From positions 1-64,000 of the forward strand of contig JAFUAY010000047.1 of the NCBI GenBank assembly GCA_017460515.1: DNA of 64,000 nucleotides. Reading direction: 5' to 3'. Both the position numbers and the translations under genes were made by a program. How positions within the stretch are numbered: position 1 is the first letter of the stretch; each line of letters starts with the position of its first letter. Origin of the DNA: Prevotella sp. Lineage in GTDB: Bacteria; Bacteroidota; Bacteroidia; Bacteroidales; Bacteroidaceae. The notes under the pieces were generated by a model, which was not told the origin of the DNA, ran no database searches, and was given only the letters and a program-made list of their open reading frames with translations. This document shows positions 46,195 to 55,878 of this stretch, one piece after another.

Positions 46195-47445
46195 ATGAAA
46201 AAGATCATCAGCATACTTGGAGTAGCAGCCTTGATCTGGGTGCTCTCCTCCTGCCGCAAAGAAGACGACTTCACAGAGTCTATCTTCAACACCAATATCG
46301 CTGTCGTTGATACCGCATCAGCCACAGCACCCTTTGACAAATGGCTCTACGACAACTTCCTCGTACCTTATAACGTGGAGGTTCAGTACCGCTTCAACTT
46401 CCCCGCATCCGACAAGAACTTCCTGCTGACGCCCGCAGAATATGGACGTTCGCAGTTGCTTGCCCACTTCATCCGCTATCTGTTCTATGATGTCTACACC
46501 AAATATGCTGGCGATAACTTCATGAAGCAGTACGGTCCCCGTATCTTCCATTTCATCGGATCTACGGGCTATAGTCCCACAACGGGTACCGAAGTGCTGG
46601 GAACAGCAGCAGGTGGTGTGAAGATCACGCTCTACAACGTGAACGAGATCAAGCCCTGGAGTCCCACTGTGGTCTATAGTGCCGATGATGTGGAGCTGCT
46701 CAACGAGCGCATCTTCCATACGATGCACCACGAGTTCTCCCACATCCTGCACCAGACGAAGTCCTACCCCGTCACCTTCGGACAGGTTACCTCAGGCAGC
46801 TACGACCCCATCAACTGGCAGGAGCGCGACTCTACCACGACCCATCAGCTGGGTTATCTGACCCACTATGCTTCGTCAGCCACCTATGAGGACTTCGTGG
46901 AGACGCTCTCCTGTGCGATTACCGATACTGACCAGCGCTGGATGAACCGCATCATCAACGCCTGTCTGACAGGGCTTCGTGCAGGCGACAAGGAGCGCGT
47001 ACTCACGCTCGTCGACTCCCTCGGTATCGACCCCAATGAGGCAGGTGCCCACTGGAACAATTTCTCCGTCTACAAGGAGTCACAGTGCGACGAGACCACT
47101 GGCGAATACATTGAGACGGGTCGCTACGTGCTTGACAACTTCCGCAGCAGCGAGACTGTCTATGTCATGGTGAACGGCAACTGGAAGTCGTTTGCCAAGT
47201 ACAAGTATACTGACAAGAAGGACTTCACCTCGTTCAAGAACGGTTTCATGCCTTGGGTCAGCATCACGACCAATGAGACTGTGGCAGGCATCAACGCCAT
47301 CCTTAAGAAGATCGACATTGCCACCGAATGGTATACCGATCGCTGGGGACTGCACGTCTTCAAGCTTCGCGAGGAAGTGCGTAATCGCCAGAATGCCATC
47401 AACACCTACCTGAAGTCTGACGATGTGGTCATCTACGACCTGTAA
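46195..47445 (+). CDS. Substrate-import-associated zinc metallohydrolase lipoprotein
   Basis: 416 residues with lipobox WVLSSC and acidic residues after the Cys. The zinc-binding motif HHEFSHILHQT lies near residue 180 (HExxH), with a possible third-ligand region around ATYEDFVETLSCAI. This matches a Bacteroidetes family of HExxH lipoproteins encoded beside SusC/SusD (TIGR04549 in my memory). It probably trims a protein or peptide substrate at the surface before import. It starts 15 bases after susD. Confidence 0.82.
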   Translation: MKKIISILGVAALIWVLSSCRKEDDFTESIFNTNIAVVDTASATAPFDKWLYDNFLVPYNVEVQYRFNFPASDKNFLLTPAEYGRSQLLAHFIRYLFYDVYTKYAGDNFMKQYGPRIFHFIGSTGYSPTTGTEVLGTAAGGVKITLYNVNEIKPWSPTVVYSADDVELLNERIFHTMHHEFSHILHQTKSYPVTFGQVTSGSYDPINWQERDSTTTHQLGYLTHYASSATYEDFVETLSCAITDTDQRWMNRIINACLTGLRAGDKERVLTLVDSLGIDPNEAGAHWNNFSVYKESQCDETTGEYIETGRYVLDNFRSSETVYVMVNGNWKSFAKYKYTDKKDFTSFKNGFMPWVSITTNETVAGINAILKKIDIATEWYTDRWGLHVFKLREEVRNRQNAINTYLKSDDVVIYDL

Positions 47446-47476
47446 TTTGGAACGTCAAAAGAGTAACGAAGATATA

Positions 47477-48838
47477 ATGATGAACATATTTATGAATAAG
47501 ATACAAATCAAAGGACTCGTGCTGACAACCTTCATGGGATGCTTAGCCACTACGCTCACCACCTCCTGTCAGTTTGAGGATGATGATTTCTTTGACCAGA
47601 GCGCCTCTCTTCGTGTAGAGGACACCAACGTGAAGGTCAAGGAGATGCTGCCAAAGCCTGCCAACGGATGGGTGATGCAGTACTTCACAGGCACGGGCGT
47701 GGCCCATTTCGAGGGCTTCAATCTCTTTGCCAAGTTCGAGAGCGACACCAAGGTGACGCTGGCAGGCAACCATCGTCTGCTGCGCAATGGCAATGCTGGC
47801 AAATATACTGAACACAAGAGTCTGTACAGCCTCCTGCTGGAAGACAGTCCGGTGCTGGCTTTCAACACCTGGAACGACATCCTCACGCCACTGGTCGACC
47901 CCGTTGACCCCTACAAGGCCCCCAACACGCTGATGAAGGACGGTGCAGGCATGCAGGGCGACAACAACTTCGTCATCGTGAGATACAACGACCAGGAGAT
48001 CATCATGCGTGGCGAGCGCTATGGTGCCGAGGTGCGCCTCGTGGTGTGCGATCGCGACTGGAAGCAGTATATTGCTGACTGCGAAGCGATGAAGAAGACC
48101 ATCTGCGGTACCATCACCTCCTATTATATCACCAACGACAGCGAGTCGCTCTATCTGACTGGCATCGCTGGCGGACGTGTACGTAAGTCGGAGCGCCTGG
48201 AGGATCCCATCCGTCGCGACTCTCTGGCCAGCGTGTTCACCCCCAACGGCATCCGTTTTGAGAAGAAAGACAGCCTGGGCAAGTACGCTTTCCAGGAGTT
48301 CAAGCTGGCTGCTGACAAGACCTGTCTGGTCAATGAAGACGGCAACGTGAAGATTGTCCCCACCTGGGATGAATACCTCATAGAGCACAGCGGCGTGTTT
48401 GTCCTCGATCCCTCCTACTTCAGCGCTGCCCAGAGCTCACTGTTCAACAGCATCAGCAACGAGGTGCGGAAGTTCGACAATGGCTGGAGCCTGAAGAGTG
48501 TGGGCTTAGGCAAGGGTGCAGGTTCTGATGCTGCGAATGGTCTCATCTTCACCTTCTACACCAGCAAGAGCAAGACCTCTGAGGCGAAAGCCTATATGGA
48601 ACTCACGCAGACGCGCATCAGCCTGGGTAAGATTGAGATCAGCCAGCGCGATAATCCAGCCTGCGACAACAACCTGACGACGATTGGCAAAAAAGCCACC
48701 AACATCATCAACCTCTGCAAGCAGATGGCTGGCACGCTGATCGGAAAGTACGATGTGGTGCCCAACGACTTTTTCAGTCCCACGGGTGCTACCTATACAG
48801 CCTACGAAGGTGGACAAACATTTATCCTAACGAAATAA
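47477..48838 (+). CDS. DUF4302 family lipoprotein
   Basis: 453 residues from ATG 47477 (MMNIFMNKIQIKG). Lipobox TLTTSC followed by QFEDDDFFD. The opening ASLRVEDTNVKVKEMLPKPANGWVMQYF is typical of DUF4302 proteins, which often travel with HExxH lipoproteins and SusC/SusD. It is mostly beta-rich; an activity is unknown. The frame extends upstream to 47423, inside the previous gene, but the signal sequence sets the start. Likely a surface binding component of the same uptake complex. Confidence 0.75.
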   Translation: MMNIFMNKIQIKGLVLTTFMGCLATTLTTSCQFEDDDFFDQSASLRVEDTNVKVKEMLPKPANGWVMQYFTGTGVAHFEGFNLFAKFESDTKVTLAGNHRLLRNGNAGKYTEHKSLYSLLLEDSPVLAFNTWNDILTPLVDPVDPYKAPNTLMKDGAGMQGDNNFVIVRYNDQEIIMRGERYGAEVRLVVCDRDWKQYIADCEAMKKTICGTITSYYITNDSESLYLTGIAGGRVRKSERLEDPIRRDSLASVFTPNGIRFEKKDSLGKYAFQEFKLAADKTCLVNEDGNVKIVPTWDEYLIEHSGVFVLDPSYFSAAQSSLFNSISNEVRKFDNGWSLKSVGLGKGAGSDAANGLIFTFYTSKSKTSEAKAYMELTQTRISLGKIEISQRDNPACDNNLTTIGKKATNIINLCKQMAGTLIGKYDVVPNDFFSPTGATYTAYEGGQTFILTK

Positions 48839-48880
48839 GAGACAGAAAACATTATTTATTAACCCTTAATTAATGGTAGA

Positions 48881-51541
48881 ATGAAAAAATTTTTACTATT
48901 TGTGGCTGCCGCTGCGATAGCAGTATCAGCTAACGCGCAGCTTTCTAACCGAATGGCTGCCGGTAAAGCACAGTCTCAGCAAAAGGCTCTTCCTGCCGCA
49001 AGCTTCAAGAAGCAAGAAGTGAAAGGCATGAAGAAGAACGTGAAGCTGAGCAATGCTGGATTTGCCATGAACAAGAAGTTCCAGCTGGCCAAGGACCAGA
49101 TGAGCGACATTGTTCTGAATCCTCGTTTTGAAACCCTGAACAAGGCAAGACGCGCCAGCGAACTAGGCCAATATTACTATGGCTTTGGCCAGGAGTACGG
49201 AGTTGACTCAATCAGTGCATGGGCTATGATTCCCTACACCTACATTGACAGCTTGAACAATGTGTCAAATTGGCTTGTGAACCTCGTTCCCAACGTGTTG
49301 TCAGCTGATCCCACAGATGCTAATAATTATATCTTCGCACCTTATGAGATGAATGAAGACACGCTGATTGTCAAACCTTTATACCTTGGTGCTAATAAGG
49401 AAAAGGGCTATTATTTCTTCCTTGCCGACTTCAACAGCGACGATTGCGCTCTTCGTTACACCATCAACGAGAAGGGCTATCTGACCTACGCTGGTGAAGG
49501 AAATGTAGAGATTGCCTTCCTGGTATTCAATACGCCAGAATTCGATCCCAACTTTGGCGAAGATACCTACCTGGGCTACTCGACCTACTTCTCTAACGTG
49601 AAGTACTACAAGAATGACCAGCCCTTCGATGCTCCGAAGGTTGCTTTTGCTCCCTACAACACCGTGCTGTACGCAGGTCTTGGCGCAACAGGTTATTCAT
49701 ACAACGCTAACCTCGCCATGATTGGTGCTTACGCTCCCACCATCTTCCAGAACCTGACAACTGATGTCGCCAGCGCTTGGGATTGGTCAGTTGAGCGCGC
49801 TGCTGCCGATGGCACTGAGGAAGTAGTACGCAGCACTGAAGAGCACTTCATCCTGAACACCACTGGTAACGACGTTTACAGCAACCTGGCCCTCGTAGGC
49901 AGCATGGTCGACGCTAAGTCTGACTCTTGCAAGTGGGGTGTTGGCAAGACGGTCGACGAAGAGGGTGTTGCCCGTTATAATGCTCTTTACGCTTACGCAG
50001 GTGAGACAGCCTCTTCATTCCAGTTAACTGACGGTTCTTACGCTACGATGACCACGATGGATCCCGACCAGGACCTGACGTTCTACACCAACTGGGGTAC
50101 TCCCGACCTCTATGACAGAGTGAAGATGAGCAAGATCTATGTCCACATGGGCACTCCTTCTGCTCCCCTCTTCTTCACGGGTGTAACCGTTCCTCTGGTA
50201 AGCTTCAAGGACAACGGCAAGTTCAACCTGCAGGCTAAGATCCGCAAGTGCTACCGCTCTTCTACAGGTCGTCTCACCCTGGGCGACGTTGTTGCTGAGG
50301 CCAATGCTACCATCGATGATGTTGTAGACAACTCTGCTACCAGCGGTATTGCTTCTGTCAACTTCACCAAGTTCTTCGTAACTGACGAGTTTGGTATGAC
50401 CACTGAGAAGGACCACTTCTTCATGGACGAGGAGTTCCTCGTTGAGATCGACGGATGGAACAACGGCACCTTCAGTGGTGTTCTGGGTTGTGCTGATTTA
50501 TACAACGACAATGATCCCACCTCTGTCTGGTTCGAGATGGAAGGTGAGGAAGGCTCTACCTATTCTTACACCACTTGGAAGACCAAGCTCTTCATTGGTC
50601 TGATTGATGCCTCCTATGGCTTCCTGAAGACCTCCGATCCTACCGAGCATCAGTTCACTGCAGCTGGTGGTCAGTCTACGATGCACATCCTTCCCATGCT
50701 CTACTCTAACGATGAGAATGGCAACCTGACTACTCGTCTGTTTGTTGAGGAAGAGATTCCTGAGTGGATTCACCTCAGCACCACTGATCCTGCCAGCAAG
50801 GATAACATCGCGTTCGACCTGACAATTGCTGTCGATGCACTGCCCAATGGCTTAACAGGCCGTTATGCTTACGTGAACCTCTTCCAGGAGGGTGCTCAGC
50901 TGCCCCTGCTCATCGTTCAGGGCGATGGTGGCGATCTCTACAAGACTCCTGTCACACTGTCAAAGACTGGCTACGGTACCTTCTATGACCTGGAAAACAC
51001 CTACGTGCTTCCCGAAGGTCTGAAGGCTATGGTTGTTTCCGACATTGACGAGAAGGGTCTCGTCTACACCCAGGTAGACACCATCTATGCTGACGTTCCC
51101 GTCGTGCTGGCTTCTACCAACGGCAAGACTGGTACCTACAAGCTCAACATGATTGAGCCCGAAGGTGAGTTCAACGGCTACAACCTGCTCGTCGACTACT
51201 TCCTTGGCTACCTCTACTGCAATTACTATGGCGAGGAGAACTTCAAGTTCTACAAGATGACCTACTCTAACGACGGTAAGAAGTTCGGCTGGTACTGGGG
51301 TGCTCCTAACGGTGGCTTCTTTGAGATTGAAGAGAACAAGGCTATGCTGATGCTCGATGTTGAGACTGCCGACAAAGCTCGCGCCTTCTCTATCGACGGT
51401 GCTGCTATCACTGGCATCGAGGAGATTGCTGCCAAGCAGTCTGCTACCGACAATGCTATCTACAACCTCCAGGGCGTTCGCGTTGCCAAGGCTAAGAAGG
51501 GTCTTTACATCGTCAACAACAAAAAGGTCGTTATAAAGTAA
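48881..51541 (+). CDS. 886-residue secreted protein with a C-terminal sorting-like tail
   Basis: Signal peptide MKKFLLFVAAAAIAVSANA, then a basic, Gln/Lys-rich stretch (about 25-70) followed by long beta-rich sequence without a motif I recognise. The last residues (AIYNLQGVRVAKAKKGLYIV, then NNKKVVIK) have the pattern seen on proteins sorted by the type IX system. Codon use is strongly biased (GCT, TCT and AAG frequent), suggesting high expression. It sits 42 bases after the DUF4302 gene and is read as part of the SusC/SusD operon; it may be a surface binding or structural protein of that locus. Confidence 0.75.
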   Translation: MKKFLLFVAAAAIAVSANAQLSNRMAAGKAQSQQKALPAASFKKQEVKGMKKNVKLSNAGFAMNKKFQLAKDQMSDIVLNPRFETLNKARRASELGQYYYGFGQEYGVDSISAWAMIPYTYIDSLNNVSNWLVNLVPNVLSADPTDANNYIFAPYEMNEDTLIVKPLYLGANKEKGYYFFLADFNSDDCALRYTINEKGYLTYAGEGNVEIAFLVFNTPEFDPNFGEDTYLGYSTYFSNVKYYKNDQPFDAPKVAFAPYNTVLYAGLGATGYSYNANLAMIGAYAPTIFQNLTTDVASAWDWSVERAAADGTEEVVRSTEEHFILNTTGNDVYSNLALVGSMVDAKSDSCKWGVGKTVDEEGVARYNALYAYAGETASSFQLTDGSYATMTTMDPDQDLTFYTNWGTPDLYDRVKMSKIYVHMGTPSAPLFFTGVTVPLVSFKDNGKFNLQAKIRKCYRSSTGRLTLGDVVAEANATIDDVVDNSATSGIASVNFTKFFVTDEFGMTTEKDHFFMDEEFLVEIDGWNNGTFSGVLGCADLYNDNDPTSVWFEMEGEEGSTYSYTTWKTKLFIGLIDASYGFLKTSDPTEHQFTAAGGQSTMHILPMLYSNDENGNLTTRLFVEEEIPEWIHLSTTDPASKDNIAFDLTIAVDALPNGLTGRYAYVNLFQEGAQLPLLIVQGDGGDLYKTPVTLSKTGYGTFYDLENTYVLPEGLKAMVVSDIDEKGLVYTQVDTIYADVPVVLASTNGKTGTYKLNMIEPEGEFNGYNLLVDYFLGYLYCNYYGEENFKFYKMTYSNDGKKFGWYWGAPNGGFFEIEENKAMLMLDVETADKARAFSIDGAAITGIEEIAAKQSATDNAIYNLQGVRVAKAKKGLYIVNNKKVVIK

Positions 51542-51568
51542 TCATTAAAATAAGAAAGGGTTCAAATT

Positions 51569-52093
51569 ATGAAGAAACTATTATATTTCGCCCTGGCTTT
51601 TGTAGCCATCACGGGCTTTGTTGCTTGCGGTGACGACAGCAGCGATGACAAGAAGAGTTCTGGTAGTGATACAAACATTCCTGGCGATACCACTACGATT
51701 AGAACCGTAACCACTGGTAAGACCTATGGTGCTGCTGAGTTTGTTGACACCATCTCAATGGTCAACCTGAAGGGTGAGGCCACTGTCGCTGACTACAACG
51801 CAAGAGAGTCTTGGGCTCAGTTCATCGCTATCCCTGCAAACGAGGGTCAGACCCCAATGGCAGTGGTGGCAGGTCAGCCTAACCCCCAGACTGAGCAGCG
51901 TGAGATGACCTTCACTGCTACCGATAAGCTTGGCAACAAGTACATTTACAAGGTCACTCAGCTGGGTAAGACTTACGATGACCAGGATCCTGGCACTGAT
52001 GAGCCAAAGGAGGACATCGACAACACTACCAACACCAACGTCGATACTCCTAACGATCAGGAGAGCGATCAGCCAGCCTACAGCCGCCGCTAA
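51569..52093 (+). CDS. Small lipoprotein of unknown function
   Basis: 174 residues. Lipobox GFVAC, then a low-complexity Asp/Ser/Lys spacer (GDDSSDDKKSSGSD) that could expose the rest at the surface. One compact domain of about 90 residues (TVTTGKTYGAAEFVD to YIYKVTQLGKTY) is followed by an Asp/Thr/Asn-rich tail. Not recognised. It lies 27 bases after the 886-residue protein and before the operon terminator. Confidence 0.7.
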   Translation: MKKLLYFALAFVAITGFVACGDDSSDDKKSSGSDTNIPGDTTTIRTVTTGKTYGAAEFVDTISMVNLKGEATVADYNARESWAQFIAIPANEGQTPMAVVAGQPNPQTEQREMTFTATDKLGNKYIYKVTQLGKTYDDQDPGTDEPKEDIDNTTNTNVDTPNDQESDQPAYSRR

Positions 52094-52124
52094 GCGTTGG
52101 CAGATTCACTGAATCATCTATACC

Positions 52125-52158
52125 AAAGGTGTGCATCATTGCTGATGCACACCTTTTT
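52125..52158 (+). terminator. Terminator of the first SusC/SusD operon
   Basis: AAAGGTGTGCATCA and TGATGCACACCTTT form a perfect 14-bp stem, followed by TTCTTTTTC. Confidence 0.92.
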
Positions 52159-52172
52159 CTTTTTCCTCATTA

Positions 52173-52204
52173 TTTGGCAATATGAAAGAAAATGCTTAAT
52201 TTTG
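52173..52204 (+). promoter_or_regulatory. Promoter of the M6 metalloprotease gene
   Basis: TTTG (52173-52176) and TAATTTTG (52197-52204) with a 20-base spacer, 21 bases before the ATG. One of the best promoters in the window. Confidence 0.8.
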
Positions 52205-52225
52205 CAGCGGAATAACATTATTAGT

Positions 52226-54799
52226 ATGAGAAAGTCAATCATCACCCTCTGCCTCATCATCTGCACCGCAGTAGCTTGGGCAGTACCCGCCAATAGGAAA
52301 GTCATCACTGTCACGCAGCCTGATGGCACTACCGTCAGCATCCGCTTGCTGGGCGACGAATACCTCCATTTCAACACCACTGCCGATGGCTATTCGGTTG
52401 TCAAGGACGCCCGTGGCTACTATGTCTATGCCGAGCTTGACGCCCAGCAGCAGCTGAAGCCCACCACCGTAGTGGCCCACGATGCTGTCGATCGCAAGGT
52501 GGCAGAGCTCCACTACCTCAGTGGGGTGAAGAAGCACCTCACGCCCGCCATGACAGCTGCAGCCCGCGCAGAGTTCCAGGCTGAGCAGCAGCGCCAGCTC
52601 CGTGCCCGTCGTGCTGCCAGGAACCGTGCCAAGGACTACAGCAACTTCAAGGGCCTGGTCGTGCTCATCGAGTACAACGACAAGCAGTTCTCGCGCGAGG
52701 ACTATAAGGACCTCATCACGGAGATGATCAACAAGGAGAACTATGACGGCTACGTCGATACGAAAGGCAAGAAACAGCAGTTTACGGGCAGTGTGCGCGA
52801 CTATTACTACGACAACTCCATGGGCGTGTTCAATCCCCAGTTCGACGTGGTAGGCCCCTATCAGGTCAACTTCAGCCAGTACGACGGAAACAAAAAGTAC
52901 GTCCAGATTCTCAATGCCGCCCTCACCATGGCCGACTCCGACGTCAACTTCAAGGACTATGACCTCGACGGCAACGGTTTCGTTGACCTCGTCTATTTCA
53001 TCGTGGCAGGCTATGGTTCCAACTATTCCGGTAATAACGGAGACCTGTGGTGGCCCCACCGCAGCGTTGTCTACAACCCTAACACCCAGAGTTACCTGCG
53101 CAAGGACGGAGTCACCCTTTATGACTATGCCAGCTCCGTTGAGATGTATGGCTGGATCGATACCCCCTCAACCGTCAAGCTCGATGGTATCGGCACCATC
53201 TGTCATGAGTTCAGCCACGTGCTTGGCCTGCCCGACTTCTACGATGCCGACTACACTGGGAGTGGCGGTGAGAGCGTAACTCCCGACACATGGTCCATCA
53301 TGGCGGGTGGCAGCTATCTCAACGACAGCCGCACGCCTGTATCCTATACCGCCTTTGAGCGCGAGATGATAGGCTTTGCCACCCCCGATGTCATTCAGGG
53401 CGAAGGCAGCTACTCGCTCAGCGACCTCAGCACCAGCAACAAGTCGTTCGTCATCAAGTCTGACGATAAGAACGAGTTCTTCACCCTTGAGAACCGCCAG
53501 CACAGCAAGTGGGACGCCTATCTCCCTGGCACTGGTATGCTCGTCTTCCGCGTAGACCTCTCCGATCAGAACGTATGGGAAGCCAACGCCGTCAATAACG
53601 ACCCCAGCCATAACTATTACGAGCTGTTGCGTGCCAAGGGTCCCCATCTGAAGGATGGCATAACGATAAGCCTGGCTTCCGACCCCTACCCCGGTACTGG
53701 TAAGGTCACGAGCCTGAACAACTCCACCAGTCCTTCCAACCTCGTCAGCTGGTCGAAGAAGACCACCCAGTGGGGACTGGAGAACATCCGCGAGTCAGAT
53801 GGCGTGATCACCTTCGATGTCGTCGACCAGTACGAGCTCAAAGCCATCGCGCTGCCTGCAGAGATTACCGTCCATGTAGGAGGCTCCTATCAGATAGCCC
53901 CTACCCTCACACCCTACTCCGCTACACCCTCATTAGCCTGGAAATCAGACAACGGGTCTATAGCCACCATCAGTGCCAGCGGTGTTGTGAAAGGCGTCTC
54001 TATTGGTTCCACCACTATCCATGTGATGGCCAACGGAAAGCTTGAGGCACAGTGTAAGGTCATTGTCGACGAACTGCCTATTGTCAGCGATATTGCCACT
54101 CTGCGCACCCTCTCCGACAACGAGCTGACAGGCCTCCGCCTCAACAATGCCCAGGTGCTCTATGCCAATGGCAGCGACTACTACCTGCGCGATGCATCGA
54201 GCGTGGTACTGCTCACCCTCGACAACCTGAACGCTTCTACCAACGACCTCCTCAACGGAGTCTTTGCTGGTACCTACAGCGTCAGCAACGGGCTCCATCA
54301 GATCTCTGCCGACCAGAGCATCGACAACGTTGCCAATATCCAGGTGTCAGCAGGTCAGGAGGCCCAGCCCTGGCTCAAGGCCATCGCAGACGTCTCTGAA
54401 AGCGATTTCGGACAGCTTATCACCCTGCAGAATGCCAAGATGAAGTCAGCCACCTACGACGGACTCTCAGGCATCTACGCCACCAGCGGCACCAACTACG
54501 TGCGCATCTACAACACGTTCAATATCAAGATGAGCATGCCCACAGATTATAAGACCAAGCCCTACGATATCACTGGCATCCTCCTTCCCCGCTTATCAGG
54601 CACTAAGGTTGTCAAAGAGCTCGCCTTCATCAAGGAGTTCGCCCCTGGTGGTTCCAGCGATATCGTCACCCTACGTCAGGATGCAACAGCCGCCGAACAG
54701 CTGTTCACCCTCGATGGTCGCCGCGTGCAGGGCATCGTCACCCCCGGCATCTACCTCATTCGCAAGAATGGCGTAACAAGAAAAGTGATGGTAAAGTAA
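52226..54799 (+). CDS. M6-family metalloprotease with Ig-like domain and sorting tail
   Basis: 857 residues from ATG 52226 (MRKSIITLCLIICTAVAWAV signal peptide). A propeptide-like region (about 25-135) precedes the M6 (immune inhibitor A-like) catalytic domain, with zinc site CHEFSHVLGLPDFYD near residue 328 and WSIMAGGSY as the Met-turn region. A BIG2-type Ig-like domain covers about 535-615 (LPAEITVHVGGSYQIAPTLT). The last 35 residues (LFTLDGRRVQGIVTPGIYLI onward, ending KVMVK) resemble a type IX sorting tail. It has its own promoter but stands beside the HExxH lipoprotein locus, so it may supply peptides to that transporter. The in-frame ATG at 52097 is excluded by the terminator and promoter downstream of it. 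Confidence 0.88.
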   Translation: MRKSIITLCLIICTAVAWAVPANRKVITVTQPDGTTVSIRLLGDEYLHFNTTADGYSVVKDARGYYVYAELDAQQQLKPTTVVAHDAVDRKVAELHYLSGVKKHLTPAMTAAARAEFQAEQQRQLRARRAARNRAKDYSNFKGLVVLIEYNDKQFSREDYKDLITEMINKENYDGYVDTKGKKQQFTGSVRDYYYDNSMGVFNPQFDVVGPYQVNFSQYDGNKKYVQILNAALTMADSDVNFKDYDLDGNGFVDLVYFIVAGYGSNYSGNNGDLWWPHRSVVYNPNTQSYLRKDGVTLYDYASSVEMYGWIDTPSTVKLDGIGTICHEFSHVLGLPDFYDADYTGSGGESVTPDTWSIMAGGSYLNDSRTPVSYTAFEREMIGFATPDVIQGEGSYSLSDLSTSNKSFVIKSDDKNEFFTLENRQHSKWDAYLPGTGMLVFRVDLSDQNVWEANAVNNDPSHNYYELLRAKGPHLKDGITISLASDPYPGTGKVTSLNNSTSPSNLVSWSKKTTQWGLENIRESDGVITFDVVDQYELKAIALPAEITVHVGGSYQIAPTLTPYSATPSLAWKSDNGSIATISASGVVKGVSIGSTTIHVMANGKLEAQCKVIVDELPIVSDIATLRTLSDNELTGLRLNNAQVLYANGSDYYLRDASSVVLLTLDNLNASTNDLLNGVFAGTYSVSNGLHQISADQSIDNVANIQVSAGQEAQPWLKAIADVSESDFGQLITLQNAKMKSATYDGLSGIYATSGTNYVRIYNTFNIKMSMPTDYKTKPYDITGILLPRLSGTKVVKELAFIKEFAPGGSSDIVTLRQDATAAEQLFTLDGRRVQGIVTPGIYLIRKNGVTRKVMVK

Positions 54800-54853
54800 G
54801 AAGATTCAACTTTCTCAAGTTGAGCAAATGCGAAACTTGAATAAGAAGACACT

Positions 54854-55738
54854 ATGGAACAAGGTGTATTACGAGAGATCACTCCATTAGGTGAAAATGA
54901 TTTCATGTACGTAGCCGATCGCCACAAGAAAGAGTTCGACTATCCCATCCATCTGCATGAGATTTTTGAATTGAACTTCGTGGTTGGAGCGTCAGGTTGC
55001 CGTCGTGTGGTCGGCGATTCAAGCGAGGTGATAGGAAACCTCGACTTGGTACTGATTACAAGTCCTGATTTGGAACATGTCTGGGAACAATATGAATGTA
55101 AGAGCGAAGACATCCACGAAGTAACAGTACAGTTCCATCTCAATTTTGAATCGCCCACATCACCCTTTAAGACCAATCCATACAAGTCTATCTACAACAT
55201 GCTCATTAGGGCTAAGCAGGGATTGGCATTCCCTGACGAAGCCATCATGACAGTCTATCATCGTTTGGTTCGTCTTTCGAAAATCGAGGAAGGCTTTTTA
55301 GCCGTTCAGGAACTGTTCTCCATTCTCTACGAACTATCCAAGTTTGATAATGCCCGCGAATTAGCTTCCTCAGCATTTGCAAAGGTTGAGGTGGCGAGCG
55401 ACTCGAAACGCATTATGAAGGTGAAGAACTATATAGACCAGCACTATAAGGATGAGATGAGCCTTGAGCAACTGGCATCTCTAGTCGGTATGACACCGAC
55501 AGCCTTTAGTCGCTACTTTAAGCAACACACAGGCAAGAACCTCAGTGAGTATATCGTAGATATACGTCTAGGGCATGCAGCACGCCAACTGATAGACACG
55601 ACAGATAGTATTTCTGAGATATGTTGGTCTACAGGATTCAACACATTAAGCAATTTCAATCGTCTGTTCCGCAAGCGCAAGGGTTGCAATCCCACGGAGT
55701 TCCGTGAGAAGTACTGCAAGACCAAGATTATCGTCTAA
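54854..55738 (+). CDS. AraC-family transcriptional regulator
   Basis: 294 residues. The N-terminal cupin-like ligand domain (FDYPIHLHEIFELNFVVGASG) is followed by a C-terminal pair of helix-turn-helix motifs (MSLEQLASLVGMTPTAFSRYFKQ and SISEICWSTGFNTLSNFNRLFRK). Such single regulators commonly control the neighbouring sugar locus; here the mannanase unit starts within 150 bases downstream. A small hairpin (CAACTT TCTC AAGTTG, near 54808) separates it from the M6 gene; no promoter of its own is clear. Confidence 0.9.
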   Translation: MEQGVLREITPLGENDFMYVADRHKKEFDYPIHLHEIFELNFVVGASGCRRVVGDSSEVIGNLDLVLITSPDLEHVWEQYECKSEDIHEVTVQFHLNFESPTSPFKTNPYKSIYNMLIRAKQGLAFPDEAIMTVYHRLVRLSKIEEGFLAVQELFSILYELSKFDNARELASSAFAKVEVASDSKRIMKVKNYIDQHYKDEMSLEQLASLVGMTPTAFSRYFKQHTGKNLSEYIVDIRLGHAARQLIDTTDSISEICWSTGFNTLSNFNRLFRKRKGCNPTEFREKYCKTKIIV

Positions 55739-55774
55739 ATCTTATCTCTTTTGTCCTACAATTAAAGAAAAGTG

Positions 55775-55815
55775 TCGGCTTCGGTTATGATATAGTCATT
55801 TCCGAAGCCGATTTC
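55775..55815 (+). terminator. Terminator after the AraC regulator
   Basis: TCGGCTTCGG (55775-55784) pairs with CCGAAGCCGA (55802-55811), followed by TTTCGTT. The loop of 17 bases is large. Confidence 0.65.
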
Positions 55816-55819
55816 GTTG

Positions 55820-55827
55820 TACTTTTG
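55820..55827 (+). promoter_or_regulatory. Promoter of the modular secreted protein, -7 element
   Basis: TACTTTTG followed by CCGAC, 51 bases before the ATG at 55879 and directly after the AraC terminator stem. Confidence 0.6.
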
Positions 55828-55878
55828 CCGACAGAATCGGAATATCCTTATAATAAAAACTTTTAAACATATCACAGT

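Noticed and set aside
52097..52225. Longer N-terminus for the M6 protease
   Set aside because: It would include the terminator and promoter; the signal peptide starts at 52226.
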